A stretch of 64,000 nt of DNA from Ceratodon purpureus (lineage: Eukaryota; Streptophyta; Bryopsida; Pseudoditrichales; Ditrichaceae): the NCBI GenBank assembly GCA_014871385.1, contig CM026429.1, forward strand, positions 9,109,075 to 9,173,074, given 5' to 3'. Positions 23,069-35,140 of the stretch are shown in pieces (position 1 is the stretch's first letter; every line of letters begins with the position of its first letter). The position numbers were made by a program, and so were the translations under genes. The notes under the pieces were generated by a model. The model made no database searches. It was not told where the DNA came from and was given only the letters and a program-made list of their open reading frames with translations.

Positions 23069-23137
23069 CAGCGACGCTATCTTGTGAGCGGTGAGCGGTG
23101 AGCAGTGAGCGGTGAGCACTAAAAATTCAAATTTTCA
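23069..23137 (+). repeat. Left terminal inverted repeat of the giant MULE
   Basis: CAGCGACGCTATCTTG, then five GTGAGC(G/A) heptamers, then an AT-rich tail (CTAAAAATTCAAATTTT). Matches the right end over ~65 bp with a few substitutions. Confidence 0.9.
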
Positions 23138-23402
23138 CCTAAAAATTTGAATTTTTAGTTTTTTTTTTCGAATTTTTTGAGAGCAATCAAACAATGATGA
23201 GCAATTTAGGACACGTCGTTGGAATATATGAATGCAAATAAAGTAGACCCTATAACCGTGGAATCAATCAAATGTGAATGGTTGGAGGGTTTAGGGTACT
23301 GTTTAAGTCACATACAGAATGTATATCCATTTTTTTTTAAAATTTTTTTTATTGTATTTCTGTGGTCGCGGAAACGAGAGAAGAATATTTCTAAGGTATG
23401 AA

Positions 23403-23440
23403 GGAATATTCTTCTCTCGGATCCGAGAGAAGAATATTCC
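23403..23440. repeat. 38-bp perfect palindrome centred on GGATCC
   Basis: Each arm is 19 bp reading GGAATATTCTTCTCTCGGA. A partial third copy of the arm (CGAGAGAAGAATATTTC) lies about 30 bp to the left. It lies between the TIR and the 3' end of the transposase gene. Confidence 0.9.
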
Positions 23441-23647
23441 CTAAGTTTGGGAATTTTTTTTTTTTTGGCTTTCATTTTACCACAAACACATTCGAGAGGT
23501 GGACAATCTATGAATAAATAGTGACCTTTATTTATGTTCTGCGGATTCCAAATCCATCACAAAGACAAAACAAATCAATTCCGCTATTCATATAATGTAT
23601 TCTTGAACTGTACTGGTCACTTAATTTCACAGTCTAACCATAAGAGA

Positions 23648-25018
23648 CTACTGAAGCGGTCCAGCAACTTTGGCCATCTCCAGAACACGCATAACTTCGT
23701 TGAAGCTGAAGCTAGGGGCGTGCATAAAAGTATCAACCTTGTAATCCATCTCACATAGATAGCGGAAGATATAATAAACATGTTTGCAGTACTTCCACTG
23801 TCCTCTTTTGCCAAGGGTTTCTGAAGTCATTTTCATGAAGTCGGGGCAAGTACATCCAGGGAAGTCCGTGATGGTGATACAATATATCGTTTCACTTGGA
23901 CTCTTCAAGGAGATGACGCAGCCAAATCCTGGATATGGAATCGATGTGACATTTGTGATCCAATAGTTGTTCATGAGACCCGCGCTGCTCCACTTGTTGC
24001 GGTGGTCGGAGGTAGGAGCGTCAGAACTTCTCCTGATGGCATATCCGTTTCAAGTCGTCGGGTGTGTATCCGGATCGACAGGAACCGGGAAATGACTCCT
24101 TGGAAGCGGCATATTAGCAGAGACTTGGAACTGACAACGAGGTGATAGTATTCCACGTTGTTGGAGTTGGAAGCCGGCCTCTTCAAGAGCCAAAATCTCT
24201 TTGATGGTCAAATTCGTGCCCATTTTCACAGGCCAAGTCTGCGGGATAGATGGCCAATCGATCACAAACGACTTCTTTGTGCCCTTCACACATCTATTAA
24301 TGTCATCGGCGCAAAACCAAAAGTCAGTAGAAATCTGGCGATCGGTTCTGAACTCCTTCTTCAGCCCTACATAGGTAGGAGCAGGCGTACCATGCGTACC
24401 TCGGCGCACTCGGGTATCGCACTTCTCATTCGTATGAGCCTGCATTGCTTGGCATTTTCGGTTAGACTTGCCGGACAGTCTGGCAATGTGCCACTTAGAG
24501 GGGTCGCAATCTGTCTCCTGCACTGAAGTAGTGTGTTCAACACCGGAGTCAGGTTGAGAAAGAGCCTCCTCAATGCGTGCTCTGGTGGATCTCGTGCCAT
24601 CACGAGGAATGGAATAATTCACTGTATCATATCGATGCGAGTCATGACTCGAACCGGGCGGCAAATCTAACTTCCGTTTTGTAGATCCAAAGATCTCTGC
24701 ACCTTCCAAGCCTCCTTTCTTCGTCAATATATCCTCGGCTCCCGGGTAGGAATTAACTGCCTCAGCAATCAACTTGGGATCACTAGAGCGTTGAGCGTGG
24801 CGTAAATGAAGTTCTGATCTGTCCGGACCTTTACCGCCCTTTCCTCCCTTCAGCCAAGATCGGTAACTTGTGATCTGCATGAATGCTCGGATCATATCAT
24901 CCACTGTTGCCTCGTACAAACATGTCATTGTATTTCCTGATTGTTGAAGCCATCTGTTATGCACGGTTTCCGCAAGGTTGCAGGAAGGCATGTCGGCTCT
25001 CTCGTCAAGGGTAAGATC
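23648..25018 (-). pseudogene. MULE transposase, last exon with SWIM zinc finger
   Basis: Begins after a good acceptor (CCCAG at 25023-25019), in phase with the preceding exon. It encodes ~456 codons: a helical region (DERADMPSCNLAE...VHNRW) typical of the segment after a MULE core, a Lys/Arg- and Ser-rich linker, a small zinc-like region, then a SWIM finger near the C-terminus (CTC...CKHVYYIFRYLC). SWIM fingers C-terminal to a DDE core are a hallmark of MULE transposases. One in-frame TGA lies at 24050-24052, immediately before the SWIM part, so the finger would be lost from the protein. The reading frame is otherwise open to the terminal stop at 23648. Confidence 0.8.
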
Positions 25019-25121
25019 CTGGGAAATACAATAAAATATATCATGTCATTTTCAGGATTAAAGATAAAAAGCAAGCTATACTATACTACTTGACGGAAGG
25101 TTTAGAGATGAATGAACTTAC
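25019..25121 (-). other. Intron of the transposase gene
   Basis: 103 bp; donor GTAAGTTC after CAGCTC, acceptor TTTCCCAG. Removing it joins the two frames in phase 0. Confidence 0.8.
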
Positions 25122-25966
25122 GAGCTGCATCGAGCCTCCCCATTGTCTATACCGATAGTGCCAGAAAACCATCCAATCATTTAGATGACGCCTTCCTTCT
25201 TCAGTTGTAGCGCCTGACGAAAGCCACCACCCGCGGATGACATTGTACTGCGCTTCTGCTTCCTCCTGGGTCTTTGCGTCCTTCCATACTTTGCACAAAG
25301 CTTTGTGTTGGTCTTGAAAGCTTGGCAAGATATTCCGGGAAGTAGCCCTCTGAAGGCACTTTGTCCAGTGGAAAAGACAAGTGCGCTCCCGTTCTTCCAT
25401 AGGGTCATTGGGGTCTCCGTTCCCATACACCTTCCGAACAGCGTGCCAGTTGGCTCCAGCATTGTCAGCCATGAATCCTTTGAAATTTGTATTTGCAAGC
25501 CCGTTTTGCGCATAACTTCATTGAGCTGGAGCCAAAATAACTCCTGAGCAGCAGCATCTTAGGATTGCATGTCACAAAGGGCAATTGTCATAACTTTACA
25601 ATACTTACTGTCATAAACGTGGCATGCCATAGTGGTCCAGTCAGCTACACGCCTAACATGGTCGAACATGATCCAGCAGTCTTGAAGATCACCTCCAGGC
25701 TGCATGCGCTTCACCAGATCCACACCGCTTCATGGACGATCAGTGGATATCTTGAACAGAAACACCTTGCCTTCATTCTGTCCAGGGAATTGATTACGGT
25801 GGATGAAATCAAAGTTGGAGTAATCCTTCAGCTCCAACATGCTATATGTGACTCCTCTCCCTTGACGGAAAAACCTCTTCGATCCAGAAACAAAATTGCG
25901 TATATTTGGTGAAGAAAGAGTCTCAAATTGGTCCATTACAGCATCCATAGATGCTCCCCAAAGGTG
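25122..25966 (-). pseudogene. MULE transposase, catalytic-core part of the split exon
   Basis: Continues in frame from the 35146-36442 segment once gypsy element 2 and one copy of its duplication are removed. It carries a likely first catalytic Asp (IMFDHV), the second in FMADNAGANW, and CLFHWTKCLQR, which is the C/H block that follows the second Asp in MULEs, then helices with WW. Damage: TGA at 25730-25732, TAA at 25559-25561, and a one-base frame slip near 25497-25507 in an A/G-rich run. The final catalytic Glu cannot be assigned by eye. Element 2 ends at 25972. Confidence 0.75.
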
Positions 25967-25971
25967 ACTGC

Positions 25972-26627
25972 TGTTACCTGCCCAAGGGATTCGGAAGCAT
26001 GGAAGACTGGGAAGGCACAGTGAAGGCATGGAAGTTGGTAGACTTCAGTCCCAGCGGTGGTACTACTAGTGACAACAAGGACTCCTAGGCAGTATCAAGT
26101 AGTATAAATACTAGGATGCTTTACAGAGTAGACACTCTTTAGTTGGTACGAGTCGTGGTTCGGTCATAGAGAAATAGACTCTGGTTTTGTAACTGCCCCT
26201 GGCCTCGGTCTTGGGTTCCATGGCACACCTTGACTCCCAGGGAGACACTTCCATTAAGACTAAGTAAAGCAGCCCTCTTTTGATAACTGTTGGCCCCTTT
26301 CTTCCCCCACACACCTTACTGTCTGATTACTATTCCTATCTGTTTCCTACACTGACTTGTCTACATTGATCCTTAGCTTGAGTATTTCTCTCACCTGTGT
26401 ATGATTCATCTAGTCTCTCAGTACTCTTAGCTTATAACGTACAAGGCTCCTTGGGGGCCTTGGGATTCTCCATTTCTCTCTCTCTTGGCCACGCTCTAAC
26501 CCTCTCAGACTCTTCCCGCCCCTGCTATGCTACTCAAGATAACTCACTAGGCCCGTAACCTCTCTTAGCCCCTGCCTTCCCTGGTCCCCTTTCACACTCA
26601 CCGTCCATCCTAGATCCCAGTATAACA
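25972..26627 (+). repeat. Left LTR of element 2
   Basis: 656 bp; contains a TATA box TATAAATA at 26103-26110 that may drive the element. Confidence 0.95.
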
Positions 26628-26630
26628 TTT

Positions 26631-26647
26631 TGGCGACCATGCTGGGG
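26631..26647 (+). other. Primer-binding site of element 2
   Basis: TGGCGACCATGCTGGGG, identical to element 1, three bases after the LTR. Confidence 0.75.
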
Positions 26648-26702
26648 ATGGCGTGTTGAGTGTTTGGAAAAAACATACTTGAAAAAATCCTAGGATAACA
26701 CC

Positions 26703-29700
26703 ATGCCGCCACGAAAAGTTGCCGCAGACAGAAACAATGATGCAGAAGAAACTGCACAACAAGACGACCCTGACCCCACAAAGGATTTCCTACAATGGAT
26801 GAAACAACAAATGACTGACTTGGTTGCCAAAAACGATGCCACGAATGCCAAGTTAGAGATGCTCAGCCTCCAATACCAGAATCTCCAAGACAGTAGAATA
26901 GAAGGGGTAAATAACATACCCCCCCAAACATCTGGGAACCCCTTGGAAGCTAGTAGATCCCCTACACTTCCCCAAGAAAACCACACCGCTGCTACATCTC
27001 TTAGCGGTGGTGACCTAGAGAGACATGCCAAGTTTCCCAAAATCCCATACCCTGTATTTGATGAATCAGGGGACCCGGATTGGCACATCCGCCGTTTTAA
27101 AGTTATTGCTCGCACAAACGGGGTGTCTAATACTGCAGATTTACAAAATATATTTGGCACAACACTCCAAGGAAACCATATTAATTGGTACATTGATTTT
27201 GAGACAGACCACGCCCACGCAACCTGGGATGACATGCAGCGAAGCTTCTTGCAGAAATTCCGAAAACTCAAGACAAGTTCAGAAATCTTGAGAGCCCTAG
27301 GAACCATAACTCAGGACCGCAATGAACCAGTCGATAAGTTTTACGACAGATTTAAACAATTGGCGGACAAACTGAACCAAAGGCCAGAGGAAGATTATTT
27401 GTGTGAATGGTTCAAAAAGGGGCTATTACCTTGGATACAGCAAGGAATTGTCATTTGAGGAGTCAAGACACTAAATGACATCCTCACCGCTGCTAATGAC
27501 ATTAGCCGAGAACTGGAGGTCCTAAACAAAAACCAAGCACCCTTGTTACCACTCCCAGCCTACCGAGCAGAGCCCAAAACCACGGCCCAACCATGCAATA
27601 CATGTGGCAAAATACACCCAGGCCGCTGCTGGTTCGCCTCTGGGAATTCCCGAGTGGATGAAAATCGACGTCCTAGAGCTACTGCAACCGCAATGTACCC
27701 AGACGAGGTCAACGTGGATGCATTCCAACCAGGGCGTGGTGACGCCTGTTGGGAATGTGGCTCCCTTGAATACCATCGGAGCCAATGCCTCCTAGTTAGG
27801 CAGCGTTGGGCCCAATATCGACCACCATCGAATAACCAAGGAACTACGACAATCCCTGGCCCTAGGAATAATAACCTGCCCCGAAGGGGGGGTGTGACGT
27901 TCACGGAAGTCCATGGTCCTGAAACAAACGTATCCACAATTAGTACCGCCGTGGTCAGTACCCGCTCCAAGGCTCCCTTGGTAGACCACGTGGTGGAACA
28001 TCGAAAACCATTCCCTGAAGGCCACTGGGACCGATTGCATGAAATTAGAACAGATTTACAAAGGGGGTTAGAACAGTCAACCAAGGACCCCGGTATGCAA
28101 GCAGTATTAGATGCCACTAATGTTACCATTACATTATCCAAGTTGATCCAAATCAGCCCTGAGCTCCAAAAATATTTACAGCAAGCCACATTACCTAGTA
28201 CGAGTGTCGATCCAGCAGTGGTTGAAGTCAATGCCACCACGCTTGACCCGGATGCAGCAGTAATCTACCTTCAACTAGGAAATCACGAACTCACTAATGT
28301 CCTGGTAGATGGGGGATCAGGAGTAAAGGTAATGAGTAACCATTTACGCAAGCAACTCGGTTTGCCTCCTCCTAAGACAGCCCAGTTTATCCTGAGAATG
28401 GCCAATGATGCTCCAATCACTCCACTAGGGATACTATCCACGGTCGCTATCACTACTCACGGAGTCTCGACCCCGGCCACGTTTGTCATTATAGAGATGC
28501 CAAATAGCAGTAATTTTCCAGTCATTCTGGGAAGACCATGGCTCAGAGACATGAATGCTATCCACGATTGGTCCCGCAACCAAATCCGTATCCATAGGCA
28601 AGGAAAAACCGTAGTCATCCCAGTAGATGGATGCATAACCAGAGCTAGAGCCGATCAGATACGTCATAATGCAGGTACAAGCTGGGTCCAGGGATTATCG
28701 CAGGATCAAGAAGCACAAGTATTCCACGCCAACCCAGACTTGGTCTCCTTGGCAGAAATTCACTTGGCAAGTTTGGTCACGGAACAGGAAAAACTGGACA
28801 TACCAGCCCATTTTTCCCAGGAAACTCAGGAAACCGTCACCATCGATGCGACACCAGCCAAGGAAGCCTTACAAACCAAGGTAATTACTGGATGGACACA
28901 TGGATCCAAGGATAAAGTGGAACTGGTAAATCTGGGAACAGCGGAAAACCCCAAGTTCCTCAAAATTAATGCGGATGCCCCAAGTCAGATCAAACAGGAA
29001 ACTATCAAGTTGTTCCATGAATACCATGATATATTTGCATGGGGACACGAGGATCTTAAGGGTATCCCACGTACCTTGGCTGAACATACTATCGATTTAG
29101 TCCCAGACGCCATACCAGTACAGCAACGTCGGTATCGAATGAATCCAAACTATGCAGAACGGGTCAAAGCAGAATTGGATAAACTTTTAAAAGCGAATTT
29201 CATATCCCCGGTAGACTCGGCCCCTTGGTTGTCTCCCATGGTCATCATACCCAAGAAAAATGGCACACTCCGTATTTGTGTGGATTTTCGGAAACTGAAT
29301 GCAGCAACCAAGAAAGACCACTACCCCTTACCCTATATGGAAGAAATTATAGATGAAGTGGCCGGCCATGAAATGTACTCATTTTTGGATTGTTTCTCAG
29401 GATACTACCAAGTAGCCATGGCCGAACATGACAAAAACAAAACCGCGTTCTCCACGGAATGGGGACCCTATCAATTTGAGAGAATGCCTTTTGGCGCTAA
29501 AAATGCACCCATGACATTTCAGCGTGTCATGGAGCTTATCTTCGGACCATACTTGAAACAATTTTTCAGAATCTATCTAGACGATGGAACAGTCTATGGC
29601 CACATGAAAGACCATGTTATGCATCTAAGACAAATATTCCACGCCTGCAGAACCAATGGAGTAAGCCTCAATGCAGATAAATGTATGTTCTTGTTCTTCG

Positions 29701-32700
29701 CTGGGGTTATCCTGGGATACATTGTCTGCAAATATGGAAAACTCCCCGACCCTGCAAAAATCAAGGATATCTTGGACATGACTCCTCCCACTGATCAAAA
29801 GGGGGTACAAAGACTCCTAGGACTCTCCCAGTTTAATAGGATCTACATTGAAAAATTGGCCCACATCACGGCTCCCATCACAGCCTTGAATCACACCAAG
29901 TATACATATCCCAGGGATTGGACCCCAGCTGCCCAGGAAGCCTTGGAAAAAATCAAACTGGCTTACTCCAACGCTCCAATATTAATCGCACCGGACTGGT
30001 CCAAGCCGTTCCACGTTCACACGGATGCGTCTAACATCGCAGTAGGCGTTATGTTAGCACAAAATATCAATGGGAAAAATGACCAACCAGTAGCATATGC
30101 TAGTAGATTGTTAAATCAAGCAGAACGTAACTATTCCACTACAGAAAGGGAAGCCTTGGCTATGATCTACGCTGTAAAAAAGTTCCGGCATTACCTTTTA
30201 GGCAACAAATTTCGCTTCATGGTAGATCACCATAGTTTATCATATTTAGTGAACCAGCCCTTGGTCACAGGGCGAGTGGCCAGATGGATCATGATTCTCT
30301 TGGAATATGATTTCGAGGTAGTCTATGTCCCAGGAAAAAGACATGTCATGGCTGATTACCTTTCCAGGGACTCCAAGGCAACCGAGGAAGGCATTGACGA
30401 TTCCTTCAACGAACCCTACCTCCAAGCAGCCAGCCTGGTCCCTGATTTCCCTGACGATTGGCACTCAGATATTATGCTGTACCTTAGCACAGGCACAGTC
30501 CCTGCCAAGTATACGGGAACCAAGCGAATTAGTTTCGTGAGAACTACACTACCCTACACCCTCATCCAAGCACAACTGTACAGAAGGGGGGCAGATCAGG
30601 AAATTCGACTATGTGTGCGGACAGCTCAGCAGCAGGAAATCATTCACCACTTACACCATGGTCCGGCAGGGGGTCACCAAGGGACCGAGACGACCATCAA
30701 GAAAATTCTACTAGCTAAGTATTGGTGGCCTACATTACATAGAGATGTGCATACCTATGTAAAAAATTGCCACCCATGCCAAGTTTCGACTACCAATTTT
30801 CAACATCAAGGCAAGGTTCCCTTGAAACCAATTCCTCCCCTAGGTCCCTTTCAGCGTTGGGGCTTGGATTTTGTGGGACCTATCCGCCCTGCTACCAAAC
30901 AAGGATACAAATATATATTAGCAGCCACGGACTATACCACAAAATGGGTCGAAGCCAAGCCATTGAGAAATAACACTGCTGTTGTTACAGCTACTTTTAT
31001 TTATGAGAATATCATTACTAGATTTGGATGTCCCTTGGAAATCGTCTCGGACCAAGGATCCCATTTTGTTAATGCCGTGATAGAGGATCTGCTCAATAAC
31101 CACATTATCAAACATAGGACAAGTACCGTATACTATCCCCAGGGTAATGGCCAAGCCGAATCTACCAACAAGACCATCATTAACATGCTACGAAGATTCG
31201 TGCACGCTAACCAGGCAGACTGGGATGACTGCCTACCAGCAGCTCTGTGGGCATATAGAGTAGCCACCAAAACATCCACGCAGCTCAGCCCATTTGAAAT
31301 GGTTTATGGTACCCAACCCTTGTTGCCCACGGAATATATTGCACCCACTTTCAGCTCTCTACAAACTCGAGACTATACACCCCACAAAGTTCTGGCCGCC
31401 CGGATACAGGACATACACCACTTGGAAGAAATCAGAGCCCAAGCCATCCAAAACATTACTGCAAAACAGGCCCTCAGTGCTAAATATTTCCAAGCAAAAC
31501 AACCACCAAGATTGTTCCAGAAAGGTGACCAGGTTCTTTGGTGTCCAAGGGATCCTAAGCTAAGAAAATCCAAGTTCGAATCTATTTGGCACGGGCCATA
31601 TAGAATACAATTGGTACTCTCAAATAATACTGTGTTATTAATTAATAATGAAAATTATGACCATCACGCAACCATGGTAAATGCAAACAAACTCAAGCAT
31701 TATTTCACCTCGGACCCTGCCCCAGTTCCAGCTATGCGCCTAGGTGATCTCCACAAATCCTTGGCAGCCGAGGCTCAAGATACCACGCCCACCTTGGAGA
31801 CCATGGACCCTGCCCCCACACCCACCATACCCGAAATACATGTTAGTTATATCCACGTTCAGCTGAAGTCCCCTACAACTCAGCACGACATGACACCCCC
31901 AGTACTCAAGACATCCCGAATCATGGGGCCTAGGCCGCCACCATCCTCGCTAGCTCTCCATGATTCCCAGCCCACCAAAAGGCCATCGGGCTGTCTCCAT
32001 CCAAAACCCCGGGTCACTTCTCCGCCCCCACAGCCCTTGGCCTCCTCTCCTTCTTCTTCCTCAGGCCCCCCACCTCCCTTCCCCCAGTGTCTTGGAAACT
32101 TGGTGTCGTGCTGCCCCCTGCTCTTCATCTCCGCGCACACGCTGTTGCGCTGCTCCAGCTTCCCTGCCTCCTGTCTCCCACATCCCTACGCATCTCCGCC
32201 TCTCCATTTCCTCGCCCCGTGGGTGCGGATTCTGCTCCATCTCTTCCTGCAGTCAGTAGAGAGTGTCTCAGTTAGTATGTCGCCTAAAAAACCGCAGCCG
32301 CCCATCTTTGTTCCTCGACAGATCATCGAATGGAAGCGACGGCCCGATCTCATATGGCAAACGAAGACGGGGCTCCATCGGTACTGCTCCTTGATGAAGG
32401 GGGAGGTCAACATCGCGCACTGCCAAGCCTTTCTCGCATCCATGAGGGAGCACCGAGAAGACGAGCCGCACCCCGCAGGAGTCGTGGAGGGGATACTGGT
32501 CCAGTACTCCAGCCGATACTTACATAAGTTCTTCGGCTGGGATGGTACTGGAGCCACCGAGTGGAGCGCAGACTGCAAGTTTCCAAAACCCGACCTCGCC
32601 TCCCATGTCAAGGACGAACAGGTGAAGGACAATGGCAGGTATGATGTCTTTGCATTGGGTGAAGTTATGAAGGATCCCTGGTTTGCTCGGATGCGTGGTA

Positions 32701-34439
32701 TCCTCAGTCAGGTGTACTTCCAGAACAATTGCAATGGGATCACCCCCGAGCAATTGTGCATCCTGCTCATGGCGGATCAGGGTGAGAAGATAAACTGGGG
32801 ACTTTTGGTAGATGAGCATTTTCGCATCCAGCTTCGAGGACACCGTCGCAGCTTGGAGTACTCCAGCCCGATTGGCCCATTCCTAACTGCCTACATTGCG
32901 CACTACCTGGCTTTTACGCGTCGCAACAACCAGCCCCCGGTTATGGGAACGTTCCTTGACGTACAGAAGGAGCTCGCAGCCAGGCCACAGCCCGATCCTT
33001 CAGCCCCTGGCCCAAGCAAACGCCCAAGACACGCGGAGTTGACCCTGCCACCGACAATCTCAGCTGCAATTCACGAGGGACCGCGGACGGCACAATTCCA
33101 GGCCCAAGTCCAGGCCATGGTCACCTGCATGACAAACATGCTACAGTTCATCAGTGGGGCGGAACAGGACATGGAGACCAGGAAGGACATTCAGCAACGC
33201 CAATTGAGCCTAGCCGTCCAAGCAGCCCAAGCGAAGGCACAAGCACAAGTCGAAACAGCAAGGAACGAGCTTCAACAGCAGTTGGAGGAGGCAAACCAGA
33301 TACTTGCTAATTTGAGGAACCGAGTTGCTAATCAAGACTTGGAGCTCGCAACGACCCAGGAACAGGTAGACATGCTTACCAAGGAGAAACAAGGGGTTCT
33401 GGAACGAGCAGAGCGACTGGAGCATCAAATCCTTGAGTTTCGTGCACGTTGCAAGGAGTTGACAGAAGCGCACGAAGCCCTAACTCGGAAGCTTGGTAGT
33501 TCCGGCCTCGTTCCGCCAACTGCTGAAGAAATCGCCCGCATCCAGCAGGAGCGCATGGCTACAGAGCAGGCGAGGGAGACCTTTGAAGCAAACAAGATTG
33601 GCTGGATCCACGATGCGGCCCGCACCATCGCCATCCATGCATATCGTATTCTCCAAGGGTCGCCACCGACTGCCCCAGAGCCACCGCAAGACTTCATTGA
33701 TCAATGTATCGATCAGGCACTGGCAACCTTGGATGGTGGAGACACTGACCCAGACTGGGAAACCATGGATCTGGATCTCCTCGACACCCCGCCTCGTGAG
33801 ACCTTACTGGTAGCTCCGGATGCTGCAGCACCTCTATTGGTGAATCCCGTGGTACAGCTTCCAACGCTGCATACCCGAGCCCCCGTGATCCTCGACCAAG
33901 CCAACCCGGCAGAGCGAGTCGACATTCCGGACTCACTGACGGACACTGAGATCACTCCACAGCCTTCACCACGTATGCCAATCCCAGCCCCAGCTCCTCC
34001 AAGCCCGCCTCGCCCTACGGTACACATTCGCTCTCAACCTATTAAAAATCACAAAGATGCACTAAAAAAGATTGAAGAGGAGTTTAGCCTAGAGGTAGAA
34101 GCCAGTGATGAGAGTGAGGCCGAAGAGGAACTAGAAACTGCTGTGAGTGAGGTCAAGAAGTATTTTGTTGCTCAGGCTGATCTGGTCTCCATCTATGGGA
34201 ATCCCGAGTCAGAAAATGTGCAATGCCTTGCCTGTAACAGGCTCCTGGGGAAGACGGTTTACGATGTGTACCAGCACGCAGTGACCTCTAGGTCAAAACA
34301 CAACTTACTCCAGCGAGGAGTCGCTGCCGCCATAGCCACACTGTATCAGGACCAAGCTCCCCCTCGACGCCAAGGGCAGGTACCCCGCGAGGAGACGCGA
34401 CCAGATCGACGCCCAGCCTCCCGACGCTCCCGAGGATGA
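26703..34439 (+). pseudogene. Gag-Pol polyprotein with C-terminal extra domain, one stop in Gag
   Basis: A single frame of 2579 codons interrupted only by TGA at 27456-27458, where element 1 has an Arg codon (CGT). Gag, two zinc knuckles, protease ([11 protein letters not shown]), RT with YLDD near residue 958, RNase H, integrase with HHCC and DD35E, and the extra C-terminal region are all recognisable and collinear with element 1. The second-domain ATG is at 32277 (residue 1859). The C-terminal finger is [11 protein letters not shown]...H...H. The stop lies near the end of the Gag capsid-like part, upstream of both zinc knuckles; without suppression only a short Gag would be made. Everything after it is open. 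Confidence 0.9.
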
Positions 34440-34470
34440 CTCAGCAATTCAGGGACGAATTGCAAGCTTC

Positions 34471-34484
34471 GAAGAACGGTAAAA
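34471..34484 (+). other. Polypurine tract of element 2
   Basis: GAAGAACGGTAAAA adjoining the right LTR; same terminal GGTAAAA as element 1. Confidence 0.65.
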
Positions 34485-35140
34485 TGTTACCTGCCCAAGG
34501 GATTCGGAAGCATGGAAGACTGGGAAGGCACAGTGAAGGCATGGAAGTTGGTAGACTTCAGTCCCAGCGGTGGTACTACTAGTGACAACAAGGACTCCTA
34601 GGCAGTATCAAGTAGTATAAATACTAGGATGCTTTACAGAGTAGACACTCTTTAGTTGGTACGAGTCGTGGTTCGGTCATAGAGAAATAGACTCTGGTTT
34701 TGTAACTGCCCCTGGCCTCGGTCTTGGGTTCCATGGCACACCTTGACTCCCAGGGAGACACTTCCATTAAGACTAAGTAAAGCAGCCCTCTTTTGATAAC
34801 TGTTGGCCCCTTTCTTCCCCCACACACCTTACTGTCTGATTACTATTCCTATCTGTTTCCTACACTGACTTGTCTACATTGATCCTTAGCTTGAGTATTT
34901 CTCTCACCTGTGTATGATTCATCTAGTCTCTCAGTACTCTTAGCTTATAACGTACAAGGCTCCATGGGGGCCTTGGGATTCTCCATTTCTCTCTCTCTTG
35001 GCCACGCTCTAACCCTCTCAGACTCTTCCCGCCCCTGCTATGCTACTCAAGATAACTCACTAGGCCCGTAACCTCTCTTAGCCCCTGCCTTCCCTGGTCC
35101 CCTTTCACACTCACCGTTCATCCTAGATCCTAGTATAACA
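34485..35140 (+). repeat. Right LTR of element 2
   Basis: 656 bp, three substitutions from the left LTR, followed by the ACTGC duplication. Confidence 0.95.

Larger units (their letters stand above)
25972..35140 (+). mobile_element. Ty3/gypsy LTR retrotransposon, element 2, nested in the transposase exon
   Basis: 9169 bp with 656-bp LTRs (TGTTA...TAACA), target duplication ACTGC (25967-25971, 35141-35145), the same primer site as element 1 and the same domain order. The two LTRs differ at three positions (26451/34964, 26605/35118, 26618/35131), about 99.5% identity, so it is young but older than element 1. It is a sister subfamily of element 1: proteins align throughout Pol, but LTRs and the post-integrase spacer are different. 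Insertion orientation is opposite to the transposase gene. Confidence 0.95.

Noticed and set aside
26690-27307. 205-codon minus-strand open frame
   Set aside because: Antisense shadow of Gag in element 2.
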